Positions 7,588 to 15,430 of a DNA stretch of 64,000 nt are shown here, one piece after another; position 1 is the stretch's first letter, and each line of letters opens with the position of its first letter. Source of the DNA: an uncultured Lachnospiraceae bacterium (GTDB lineage: Bacteria > Bacillota > Clostridia > Lachnospirales > Lachnospiraceae); NCBI GenBank assembly GCA_947173495.1, contig CAMWFQ010000014.1:1-64000 (forward strand), written 5' to 3'. The translations under genes were made by a program, and so were the position numbers. Under the pieces are notes generated by a model. The model was not told the DNA's origin. It made no database searches and saw only the letters and a program-made list of their open reading frames with translations.

Positions 7588-9225
7588 ATGAGAAAGAATG
7601 AAAAAGCAGAAAACCAGGCAGCTGTTACGGCGGGGTTGATATTGGCAGGTTTGTTACTGGAAGTGACAGAATACCTGGCAAAGCAGGAGGGACTTACACT
7701 GCGGACATTTGCCCAGATGATCAAGGGAAGCTATTTGTGGCTGGTCATGCCAATGGGGATTTTGGTGACGGTGAATGCGCAGATAAAGAGATTAGAAGTC
7801 GGGACAGAGATAGAAAAAGTGTTTCACGCGGGAAGACGGATTGCGCTGGCAGTTCTGATGTTGACTGTTTTTGCCGCTTCTTTTTTTCGGGGAATTTTTT
7901 ATGTATTTACGGATGAAATGGCGACAGAGCGCCGGACAGACGATGGCTATCTGGAAGTAACCCGGGCGGATTTTTTGTCAGAAAGTCATACGGACTATTA
8001 TGAAGTAGTGGCAGGGATTTTTCGGAGGACCTTTTTGGGATGGAGCAGGGAGGTGCTTGTGGAAAAGGTAAGGGAGAAGTACGGCAGAGAGTCGGAATAC
8101 GTCAGGGGGCAAAGTGATGGCCAACATGTGTTCAGGCTGCCGGATCAGGTGGCAGAGGGAGAATATATTTATTTTCAAGTGTCTGATTCTTATACCATGA
8201 AAAGCAACGGTTTTTATCAGATCCTGCGAAGCGAGGCGGAACACTTCTGGGAAAACAGGAACAGATATGTAATGTTGGGTCAGAAGGAAAATATGGGTAT
8301 GGAAGATATCCCGGATTTCGGGGAAAGATTTCATATTGCCTGCTATGATACAGAAGAAGATATTTCAGCCTGTGCAGCAGATCTGACGGACTGGCTGCAG
8401 TTTGTAAAGGATGTGGGGCAGTACCCATATGGAAAAGATGCGTTTGCGGACAGCCTGCTTGCAGGTATAGAGATAGGAAGAAATTCGGACTTTTTTTCAC
8501 TTAACATGCGCCCTTTAGAGGACTTTATGGGGGATGAGGAGTGGAGAGACAGGTATGAAAAAATGAAGGAAAAGCTGGAGGAAGCTTTCCGGGAGCATCG
8601 CTATTATGAGGTAGAAGGAGTTGAAGCTGTTCAGGAACAGGAAAATGGAGAAACAGATTCTCAGGGAGAAGCGTCTGCACAGGAAGGATGGAATTTCATG
8701 GATACCTATGACGGACATTATGAAAAAGAATGTGAGGTGGGAGATGGCAGGATACGTTACCGCATGGTAGTGGAGGATGCTGCTCTGGGAAGTCGGTTTT
8801 ACGGTCTTTTGAAAAGTACGGATGGAGGAAGAAGCTGGCAGATGTCTAATCCGGATCCCTTTGACCAGCAGCTGGGACAGGGAATCGATTTTATATTCCT
8901 GGATGAGCAGTTTGGCTTTGCTTCTCTTATGCATAATGGAGGTGATGAAGCGGATTTATATGTGACAGAGGATGGAGGAGAAAGCTACGAGCGGGTGGTA
9001 ATGGAAAGCTATACGGTTACATTGGAGGATGGCTATACTTATAATCCCTATGATTACCCGCAGATGCCCTATGAGAAAGAAGGCGTTATCTATGTACTGT
9101 GCGGTCAGGGAGCGGACGGAGATTATGCCGGCGGGGATCATGCGGGACTTGCCCTTTATTGCTCGGAGGATAGAGGGCATACTTTCAGTTTTGTGGAAAT
9201 ATGGATACCGGGTACGGAAGAATAA
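7588..9225 (+). CDS. Membrane protein with C-terminal Asp-box (sialidase-type) repeats
   Basis: I do not recognise this 545-residue protein as a named family. Three hydrophobic segments lie near residues 10-30, 47-66 and 80-103. A roughly 270-residue region follows, then a low-complexity Glu/Gln stretch, and then a C-terminal domain. That domain has three Asp-box motifs of the form S/T-x-D-x-G-x-x-W/F/Y: S-T-D-G-G-R-S-W, T-E-D-G-G-E-S-Y and S-E-D-R-G-H-T-F. Asp boxes mark beta-propeller blades in sialidases and related extracellular proteins, so the C-terminal part is probably outside the cell. No sialidase catalytic residues could be assigned. The ATG at 7588 has AGGAG at 7578-7582, just after a B hairpin. 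An upstream TTG start would run through repeat DNA. Confidence 0.75.
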   Translation: MRKNEKAENQAAVTAGLILAGLLLEVTEYLAKQEGLTLRTFAQMIKGSYLWLVMPMGILVTVNAQIKRLEVGTEIEKVFHAGRRIALAVLMLTVFAASFFRGIFYVFTDEMATERRTDDGYLEVTRADFLSESHTDYYEVVAGIFRRTFLGWSREVLVEKVREKYGRESEYVRGQSDGQHVFRLPDQVAEGEYIYFQVSDSYTMKSNGFYQILRSEAEHFWENRNRYVMLGQKENMGMEDIPDFGERFHIACYDTEEDISACAADLTDWLQFVKDVGQYPYGKDAFADSLLAGIEIGRNSDFFSLNMRPLEDFMGDEEWRDRYEKMKEKLEEAFREHRYYEVEGVEAVQEQENGETDSQGEASAQEGWNFMDTYDGHYEKECEVGDGRIRYRMVVEDAALGSRFYGLLKSTDGGRSWQMSNPDPFDQQLGQGIDFIFLDEQFGFASLMHNGGDEADLYVTEDGGESYERVVMESYTVTLEDGYTYNPYDYPQMPYEKEGVIYVLCGQGADGDYAGGDHAGLALYCSEDRGHTFSFVEIWIPGTEE

Positions 9226-9236
9226 AAAAGTCCTGC

Positions 9237-9265
9237 TTGCTAAGCGGACTGGCCTTTGCTACAAT
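9237..9265 (+). promoter_or_regulatory. Promoter of nagB
   Basis: TTGCTA (9237-9242), 17-bp spacer, TACAAT (9260-9265), with TG at 9257-9258 as extended -10. Confidence 0.7.
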
Positions 9266-9339
9266 AGATAATATAAAAAGCGAGAATTTGAAAATATGGT
9301 TCGGGTCAATATAGAGCCGGGCCGGAATGGGGGACTGCA

Positions 9340-10065
9340 ATGAAGATTATTAAAGCAAAAGACTACAAAGACATGAGCAGAAAGGCGGCAAATATCATAT
9401 CTGCGCAGGTGATCATGAAACCTGAGAGTGTACTGGGGCTTGCAACCGGTTCCACACCGATCGGTACTTACGCACAGCTGGTGGAATGGTATCAGAAAGG
9501 AGATCTTGATTTTTCGGGAGTCACCACTGTGAATCTGGACGAGTATAAGGGACTGACCAGAGATAATGACCAGAGCTATTATTATTTTATGAACGATCAC
9601 CTGTTCAGCAAAGTAAACATTGATAAGTCCAGAACCTTTTTGCCGGATGGAACGGAGGCCGACAGTGATAAGGCGTGTGCAGATTATAACCGGGTGATTG
9701 CCAGTGTGGGCGGGGTGGATTTGCAGCTTTTGGGGCTTGGCCATAACGGACATATCGGGTTCAATGAGCCAAATGATATTTTTGAAGCGGAAACGCACTG
9801 CGTTAACCTGACGGAATCCACCGTTAAGGCTAATCAGAGATTCTTTGCATCTATGGATGATGTTCCGAAGCAGGCATATACTATGGGAATCAAGACCATC
9901 ATGCAGGCAAAGAAAATACTGGTAGTGGTGAGCGGCGAGGATAAGGCGGCAATTGTAAAGGAGGCATTCTTTGGGCCGGTTACGCCAAAGGTGCAGGCAT
10001 CTATCCTGCAGTTCCATAAGGATGTCATCGTCGTTGCGGATGAGGCGGCCTTATCTCTTATATAA
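9340..10065 (+). CDS. nagB: Glucosamine-6-phosphate deaminase
   Basis: This 241-residue protein matches the short Firmicutes NagB form. It has D67 in N-L-D-E-Y and the active-site segment G-L-G-H-N-G-H-I-G-F-N-E-P. It converts glucosamine-6-phosphate to fructose-6-phosphate and ammonia, feeding amino sugars into glycolysis. No nagA or PTS gene is adjacent. It is monocistronic here, with its own promoter and a strong terminator at 10113. Confidence 0.95.
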   Translation: MKIIKAKDYKDMSRKAANIISAQVIMKPESVLGLATGSTPIGTYAQLVEWYQKGDLDFSGVTTVNLDEYKGLTRDNDQSYYYFMNDHLFSKVNIDKSRTFLPDGTEADSDKACADYNRVIASVGGVDLQLLGLGHNGHIGFNEPNDIFEAETHCVNLTESTVKANQRFFASMDDVPKQAYTMGIKTIMQAKKILVVVSGEDKAAIVKEAFFGPVTPKVQASILQFHKDVIVVADEAALSLI

Positions 10066-10112
10066 GACGTGCCGGAGGCGGGATGACTGTAATACTGATA
10101 CAGATTTTGACA

Positions 10113-10149
10113 GAAGGAGTGTGGCAGAGAAGCCATATTCCTTCTTTTT
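10113..10149 (+). terminator. Terminator after nagB
   Basis: A 13-bp stem (10113-10125 / 10132-10144) with two G-T pairs, a 6-nt loop and a T5 tail. Confidence 0.85.
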
Positions 10150-10150
10150 A

Positions 10151-10206
10151 TGTGCAGCCCCATGCAGATGAAGTATGCCGCTAAAGCGGCGTATGGGCCG
10201 TGCGCG
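10151..10206 (+). repeat. Single A-type hairpin repeat
   Basis: Nearly identical to the variant A copy at 7404. It has a GTGCAG lead, an outer stem built on CCCAT/ATGGG, bulge GCAGATGAA, inner stem GCCGC-TAAA-GCGGC, and the trailing CGTGCGC. No B module follows. Confidence 0.75.
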
Positions 10207-10239
10207 ATCCAGACCAGTATTTTCTTTGTCTATCGTACT

Positions 10240-10401
10240 GTTTACTTTGAAAGTTCAGCGCTCCAGCGCTGAACTGCGCGAAAATGGAGTTACGAAGTGA
10301 CATCCTCCTCTCCCATTTTCTGCGCATCCGCCGGAGGCCCAAGGTAAACCCCGTTCATGTTGTGGTGGTGCCGAGAAAGCGGCATGAGGGTTTACTTTGA
10401 A
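10240..10401. repeat. Hairpin-rich element with 12-bp direct repeats (MITE-like)
   Basis: GTTTACTTTGAA occurs at 10240-10251 and 10390-10401. A near-inverted copy (CAAGGTAAAC) lies at 10340-10349. Inside are a perfect hairpin GTTCAGCGC/GCGCTGAAC (around 10252-10273) and a longer imperfect one whose arms carry AAAATGG/CCATTTT. No coding frame is supported in the gap between nagB and the next gene. Confidence 0.55.
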
Positions 10402-10459
10402 GGGGAATTAGTGTATATTTATTAAAGTAAAAATAAATGCATTGCAGTGGGGAACTGTT

Positions 10460-10786
10460 ATGACATGTAAAGAAGCGGAGAAAATGATTCCCCTGTTTCT
10501 GGAGGATGATCTGGATACAGATGATTTAAGGGAGTTCATGGAACATATTGATCAATGTGAAGAGTGTAAAGAAGAGCTTTCGATCCAGTTTCTGGTGAGC
10601 GAGGGACTTTTGAGGCTGGAGGCAGGTAATGTGTTCGACCTGAAGAGTGAGCTGAAATTCTGGATGGAGGCGTCGGAGAATGCGCTCAGAAGGCGGGAGA
10701 GTCTGCAATGGATATTGTATGCGCTGGAGGGGCTTGTTGTGCTTGAGATTACGATTCTTATGACGATGCTTTTTCTTATGTTCTGA
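10460..10786 (+). CDS. Putative zinc-finger anti-sigma-like membrane protein
   Basis: This 108-residue protein has an N-terminal C-x-E-A motif and H-x3-C-x2-C (H-I-D-Q-C-E-E-C), typical of zinc-binding anti-sigma (zf-HC2) domains. A C-terminal hydrophobic segment of about 25 residues would anchor it in the membrane. ZAS proteins sequester ECF sigma factors, but no sigma factor gene is adjacent. It lies 21 bp before polA and may share its transcript. ATG 10460 follows GTGGGGA. The zinc finger is clear but the regulatory role is inferred. Confidence 0.65.
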   Translation: MTCKEAEKMIPLFLEDDLDTDDLREFMEHIDQCEECKEELSIQFLVSEGLLRLEAGNVFDLKSELKFWMEASENALRRRESLQWILYALEGLVVLEITILMTMLFLMF

Positions 10787-10807
10787 GGCCGATGGAGGAA
10801 ATCAACA

Positions 10808-13471
10808 ATGGAAAAATTAGTTTTGATCGATGGGCACAGTATTTTAAACAGAGCTTTTTATGGAGTACCTGATCTGACCAACAGCGCGGGACTTCATACC
10901 AATGCGGTATATGGGTTTCTTAATATTCTGTTTAAACTGCTGGAAGAGGAGAAGCCTGACTATCTGACGGTTGCTTTTGATGTGAAGGAACCTACCTTCC
11001 GGCATGCGCTTTACGGCGAATACAAGGGCACCAGAAAGCCCATGCCACAGGAGCTTTTGGAGCAGCTTCCCGTGCTGAAGGATGTGCTTACTGCCATGGG
11101 AATTAAAATGATGGAAAAGCCGGGGTATGAGGCGGACGATATTCTGGGAACGCTTGCCAAAAGGGCTGAGAAGGAGAATATGGCGGTATCTCTGGTATCC
11201 GGGGACAGAGATCTTCTGCAGGTGGCGACTGACAGGATCAAGATCCGCATTCCCAAAACCAGGGGAGGAAAGACGGAAATTGAGGATTACTATGCAGAGG
11301 ATGTGAAGGCCAAATATCAGGTGACGCCGCTTCAGTTTATAGATCTGAAGGCACTGATGGGAGATACGGCGGACAATATCCCCGGGGTGCCCAAGGTGGG
11401 AGAAAAAACGGCAACGGAATTGATGACGGCTTTTGGCTCTCTGGATCATATTTATGAGCATGTGAATGAGGTGTCCAGAAAGTCTGTGAGGGAATCTCTG
11501 GAGAATAACAAAGAGCTGGCTTATTTGAGTCAGAAGCTGGCAACCATTAATGTGGAGAGTCCTCTGGATTTTTCTTTTGCAGACGCGAGAGTTCATGATT
11601 TTTATACGGAGGAAGCCTATGTACTTTTTAAAAAGCTGGAGTTTAAGAATTATTTATCCCGATTTGAAAAAGGCGTTTCCAATGATGAGATTACCGGCAG
11701 ATTTGCGTTGGTAAAAGAGCTTTCGGAGACAGAAGCTGTCTTTGATGAGGCGTTTGCGGTAACCGGCGGCAAAGGAACAGGCCAGGAGCAGGAAATCGGC
11801 TTTGCCCTGCTCAGGGATCAGAAAAAACCGGAAGATTTTGCAGGGATTTCCCTTGCCTTTTCTGATAAAGCATACTTTATTCCCTGCGAGGGATTTATAA
11901 CGGAGCAGTATTTAAAAGATAAAATGCAATGGCTTGCCCGGGAAGGCAGACTCTGTTGCGGAAATATTAAGTATACGTATGATTTTTTGGAAAGCGATGA
12001 GACGGAGCGCTTTTTTGATGTAATTCTGGCAGCATATCTTTTGAATCCGCTGAAAAGTGATTATACGATTGCGGACGTAGCCAATGAATATCTGGGATGG
12101 ATGATTCCGGAGAGAGCCCAGCGTTTTGGAAAGATCTCCCTGACCAGGGCGCTGGAGGAAAACTCCCGGGAGTTTACGGAATATGCGTGCTTTCTTGCCT
12201 GTGTGAGTATGGAGGCGGCGCCGGTACTTCGTGATAAACTGGAGAAGGCGGGGATGTCCTCTCTGATGAAGGAAATAGAAATGCCTCTTACCCGTGTGCT
12301 TTATGATATGGAAAGGGAGGGAATATTGGTAAAGCCTGAGGAATTGAAGGCATATGGAGAGGCGCTCACCGGCAGAATCAACGAGCTGGAACAGAAAATT
12401 TATGAACAGGCGGGAGTAGAATTTAATATTAATTCTCCCAGGCAGCTGGGAGAAATTCTTTTCGAACGTATGTCGCTTCCCGGCGGAAAAAAAACAAAAA
12501 CAGGTTATTCCACAGCAGCGGATGTTCTGGAAAAGCTTTCAGAGGAATATCCGATTGCGGCAGATGTGCTGGAATACCGGGGACTTGCAAAGTTAAAATC
12601 CACTTATGCGGAAGGGCTCTCCGCCTTTATCGGAGAGGATAAGAGAATCCATACCACGTTTAATCAGACCATCACAGCCACAGGACGTATCAGCTCCACA
12701 GATCCGAATCTGCAGAATATTCCAATGCGGATGGAGCTGGGCAGAAAGATCCGGAAGGTATTTGTACCCGGCGAGGGGTGTATTTTTACCGATGCGGATT
12801 ATTCTCAGATTGAATTGAGGATCCTGGCACATATGTCGGAGGATGAGCAGCTGATTGACGCGTACAGGATGCATGCGGATATTCACCGGATTACGGCCTC
12901 GCAGGTATTCCATATTCCCTTTGACGAGGTGACGGACTTGCAGCGCCGTAATGCCAAAGCGGTGAATTTCGGTATTGTATATGGCATCAGTTCGTTTGGA
13001 TTAAGTCAGGGTCTGAGTATTACGAAGAAAGAAGCGGCTCAGTATATTGAGCAGTATTTTGCCACTTATCCCGGCGTAAAAAGATTTCTGGATGAGACGG
13101 TGCGCTTTGCCAGAGAGCAGGGATATGTATCTACGTTGTTTGGAAGAAGACGGCCGATACCGGAATTGTCTTCCAATAATTTTATGCAGCGTTCCTTCGG
13201 GGAGAGAGTCGCCATGAATTCTCCGATTCAGGGAACGGCGGCCGATGTGATTAAGATCGCCATGATCCGGGTGCACCGCAGGCTGAAGCGGGAGCAGTTA
13301 AAATCAAGACTGATCCTGCAGATCCATGATGAACTTCTGATAGAAACGGTGAAAGAAGAGGCGGATCAGGTGAGAAGGATTCTGGAAGAAGAAATGAGCC
13401 GTGCAGCGGAGCTTTCGGTCCGTCTGGAGATTGACCTGCATGAGGGAAACGACTGGTATGAGGCAAAATGA
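10808..13471 (+). CDS. polA: DNA polymerase I
   Basis: This 887-residue family A polymerase has an N-terminal 5'-3' exonuclease (about 1-290), a central 3'-5' exonuclease-like domain (about 310-480) and the polymerase domain (about 490-887). Motif A contains D662 in D-A-D-Y-S-Q-I-E. Motif B reads R-R-N-A-K-A-V-N-F-G. Motif C H-D-E contains D841. The central domain lacks the D-x-E metal ligands: the strand reads F-A-L-L-R-D. Proofreading is therefore probably absent, as in other Firmicutes Pol I. It acts in Okazaki fragment maturation and repair, and coaE follows as in many clostridia. Confidence 0.97.
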   Translation: MEKLVLIDGHSILNRAFYGVPDLTNSAGLHTNAVYGFLNILFKLLEEEKPDYLTVAFDVKEPTFRHALYGEYKGTRKPMPQELLEQLPVLKDVLTAMGIKMMEKPGYEADDILGTLAKRAEKENMAVSLVSGDRDLLQVATDRIKIRIPKTRGGKTEIEDYYAEDVKAKYQVTPLQFIDLKALMGDTADNIPGVPKVGEKTATELMTAFGSLDHIYEHVNEVSRKSVRESLENNKELAYLSQKLATINVESPLDFSFADARVHDFYTEEAYVLFKKLEFKNYLSRFEKGVSNDEITGRFALVKELSETEAVFDEAFAVTGGKGTGQEQEIGFALLRDQKKPEDFAGISLAFSDKAYFIPCEGFITEQYLKDKMQWLAREGRLCCGNIKYTYDFLESDETERFFDVILAAYLLNPLKSDYTIADVANEYLGWMIPERAQRFGKISLTRALEENSREFTEYACFLACVSMEAAPVLRDKLEKAGMSSLMKEIEMPLTRVLYDMEREGILVKPEELKAYGEALTGRINELEQKIYEQAGVEFNINSPRQLGEILFERMSLPGGKKTKTGYSTAADVLEKLSEEYPIAADVLEYRGLAKLKSTYAEGLSAFIGEDKRIHTTFNQTITATGRISSTDPNLQNIPMRMELGRKIRKVFVPGEGCIFTDADYSQIELRILAHMSEDEQLIDAYRMHADIHRITASQVFHIPFDEVTDLQRRNAKAVNFGIVYGISSFGLSQGLSITKKEAAQYIEQYFATYPGVKRFLDETVRFAREQGYVSTLFGRRRPIPELSSNNFMQRSFGERVAMNSPIQGTAADVIKIAMIRVHRRLKREQLKSRLILQIHDELLIETVKEEADQVRRILEEEMSRAAELSVRLEIDLHEGNDWYEAK

Positions 13472-13528
13472 CAAATGCAGCAGCACAACTATAAGAGCAG
13501 GAGGAAGGCCGAAAAAGCGGCAGTGAAA

Positions 13529-13651
13529 GATTGAAAATTAAAATTTTCAATCGCGAGATTTGTGTCTACGCGTTGCTTGCCACAAACTCGTTAATCCATT
13601 TTATGGATTTAGCCATATCATGGCTTTGCGCAACAAAGCAGCGCAGAAATG
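13529..13651 (+). repeat. Cluster of short hairpins ending in a shared leader motif
   Basis: Hairpins follow one another: GATTGAAAATT/AATTTTCAATC (13529-13552), TTTGTG/CACAAA inside CGAG/CTCG arms, AATCCAT/ATGGATT, and GCCAT/ATGGC. The cluster ends in a 24-bp segment (13628-13651) that recurs with one mismatch at 15107-15130, and in shortened form at about 28665-28684. It forms the 5' leader of coaE. Confidence 0.6.
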
Positions 13652-13660
13652 TGGATAAAA

Positions 13661-14263
13661 ATGAGAGTGATTGGAATTACCGGCGGTGTGGGCGCCGGAA
13701 AATCAGAACTGTTGTCCTATATTGCCAAAGAATACGACTGTCAGGTGATCCTGGCGGATGAGGCGGCTCACAGGGTAAAGGAGCCGGGAGGCCCGGCTTA
13801 CGAGCGGCTGGTCGCGCTTTTATCGCCGGATATTCTGGATATGGATGGAAGGATTCATAAGGGCCGGATGGCTGAAAGGATATTTTCATCGGAGGAACTC
13901 CGTCTGAAGGTCAACGAGATCATTCATCCGGCGGTAAAGGAGCTGATCCTTAAGGAGATCACAGGAGCCAGAGAGAGAAACAGCCCGGAATACCTGTTCA
14001 TAGAGGCTGCGCTGCTGATCGAAGAAGGCTATCTGGAACTGGTGGATGAAATGTGGTATATTTATGCCCGGGAAGAGATAAGGCGCAGGCGGCTGAAGCA
14101 GGCGCGGGGCTACTCGGATGAGAAAATCAGCGCCATTCTGAGCACACAGCTTACAGAGGAAGCCTTCAGAAAGTCCTGCAGTGTGGTGATCGATAACAGT
14201 GGCGCGCTTTCGGATGCCTGCAGGCAGATCGATGGACAGCTAAAGAAAATACAGTACAGTTGA
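13661..14263 (+). CDS. coaE: Dephospho-CoA kinase
   Basis: A P-loop kinase of 200 residues beginning V-I-G-I-T-G-G-V-G-A-G-K-S (Walker A). It phosphorylates dephospho-CoA in the last step of CoA synthesis. The C-terminal region has the family's conserved R-x-x-x-Q-x lid segment. Two in-frame ATGs exist, at 13649 and 13661. The second was chosen by family length and by comparison with the matching leader before 15141, where the equivalent first ATG is part of the ribosome binding region. polA lies upstream and walJ 12 bp downstream. Confidence 0.93.
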   Translation: MRVIGITGGVGAGKSELLSYIAKEYDCQVILADEAAHRVKEPGGPAYERLVALLSPDILDMDGRIHKGRMAERIFSSEELRLKVNEIIHPAVKELILKEITGARERNSPEYLFIEAALLIEEGYLELVDEMWYIYAREEIRRRRLKQARGYSDEKISAILSTQLTEEAFRKSCSVVIDNSGALSDACRQIDGQLKKIQYS

Positions 14264-14275
14264 GGAAAAACAGAA

Positions 14276-15070
14276 ATGAGAATTTGCAGCATTGCCAGCG
14301 GAAGCAGCGGGAACTGTGTCTATGTTGGCTCAGAAGCCACCCACCTTCTGGTGGATGCAGGAATCAGTGGGAAAAAGACAGAAGCAGGACTGAATGAGCT
14401 GGATCTGTCTATGAGAGACATAGATGCAATACTGATTACCCATGAACATGCAGATCATATTGCAGGGCTTGGGGTTCTGGGGCGGAAATATAACGTACCT
14501 GTTTATGCGACTCCCGGAACCATAGAGGCGCTCCGGAATCATGCATCTGCAGGCGGACTTCCCGCAGAACTGTTTCATCCCGTTCGGGCGGAGGAAAAGA
14601 TCATTATCAAAGATCTGGTCTGTAATCCCATGAGGATCAGCCACGACGCGGCAGACCCGGTGGCTTACCGCATCAGTCACGGGAAAAAGAAGGTGGGGGT
14701 GATTACAGATCTGGGCACCTATAACGACTACACGGTGGAGAGCCTGAAAGGAATGAACGCTCTTTTAATAGAGGCGAATCATGATGTAAATATGCTTCAG
14801 GTGGGAAATTATCCTTACTATCTGAAGCAGCGTATCCTGGGGGAGAGAGGGCATTTATCCAATGAAAGGGCCGGACAGCTTTTGTGTGAGCTTTTGCACG
14901 AGCAGCTTCAGGCGGTGCTGCTGGGGCATCTGAGCAAGGAAAACAACCTTCCGGAACTGGCTTATGAGGCGGTAAGGGTGGAGGTCACCATGGCCCGGGG
15001 AAAAGCCTTTGACTTTCCTTTGCATGTAGCTCCCAGAAGCGAGAATTCCCCGGTCATACATATTGCATAG
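14276..15070 (+). CDS. walJ: Metallo-beta-lactamase fold hydrolase, WalJ/YycJ type
   Basis: This 264-residue protein has the metal-binding motif T-H-E-H-A-D-H (residues 55-61) and later H-D and H-L-S motifs. The N-terminal I-A-S-G-S-S-G-N-C is typical of the YycJ/WalJ branch, which are exonuclease-like MBL proteins linked elsewhere to the WalRK system and DNA repair. Here it is in a polA-coaE-walJ run, not beside walRK, which fits a DNA role. The substrate is unproven. Confidence 0.88.
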   Translation: MRICSIASGSSGNCVYVGSEATHLLVDAGISGKKTEAGLNELDLSMRDIDAILITHEHADHIAGLGVLGRKYNVPVYATPGTIEALRNHASAGGLPAELFHPVRAEEKIIIKDLVCNPMRISHDAADPVAYRISHGKKKVGVITDLGTYNDYTVESLKGMNALLIEANHDVNMLQVGNYPYYLKQRILGERGHLSNERAGQLLCELLHEQLQAVLLGHLSKENNLPELAYEAVRVEVTMARGKAFDFPLHVAPRSENSPVIHIA

Positions 15071-15106
15071 TTCCTGATATGTGACCAGAAAAAAGAGAAG
15101 AGAGAA

Positions 15107-15130
15107 GCGCAATAAAGCAGCGCAGAAATG
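15107..15130 (+). repeat. Second copy of the 24-bp leader motif
   Basis: It differs in one base from 13628-13651 (C to T in the AAYAAAG segment). It contains GCGC ... GCGC arms and ends CAGAAATG, immediately followed by the GGAG ribosome binding site of the ACT-domain gene. Confidence 0.7.
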
Positions 15131-15140
15131 GAGTAAAAAG

Positions 15141-15413
15141 ATGAACAAGACAATCATAACGGTAGTAGGCAGAGATACAGTGGGAATTATTGCGAAGGTC
15201 TGTACCTATCTTGCCGAAAACAGGATCAATATACTGGATATTTCCCAGACCATAGTGCAGGGATATTTTAATATGATGATGATCGTTGACACAGTGGGAA
15301 TGGAAAAGCATTTCGGTGAAATGGCGCAGGAGCTCCATGAGCTTGGAAATGAGATCGGGGTGGATATCAAATGCCAGAAGGAAGAGATTTTTGACAAGAT
15401 GCACAGAATTTGA
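15141..15413 (+). CDS. ACT domain protein (UPF0237)
   Basis: This 90-residue stand-alone ACT domain begins [16 protein letters not shown] domains bind amino acids or other small ligands and usually regulate. ATG 15141 follows GGAG in the AATGGAGTAAAAAG leader. An upstream in-frame start would add 20 basic residues not seen in the family. It ends 17 bp before the PFL-family gene. The UPF0237/UPF0210 gene pair is a known conserved neighbourhood, but the ligand is unknown. Confidence 0.9.
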   Translation: MNKTIITVVGRDTVGIIAKVCTYLAENRINILDISQTIVQGYFNMMMIVDTVGMEKHFGEMAQELHELGNEIGVDIKCQKEEIFDKMHRI

Positions 15414-15430
15414 CGGCAGGAGAAAGAGCG

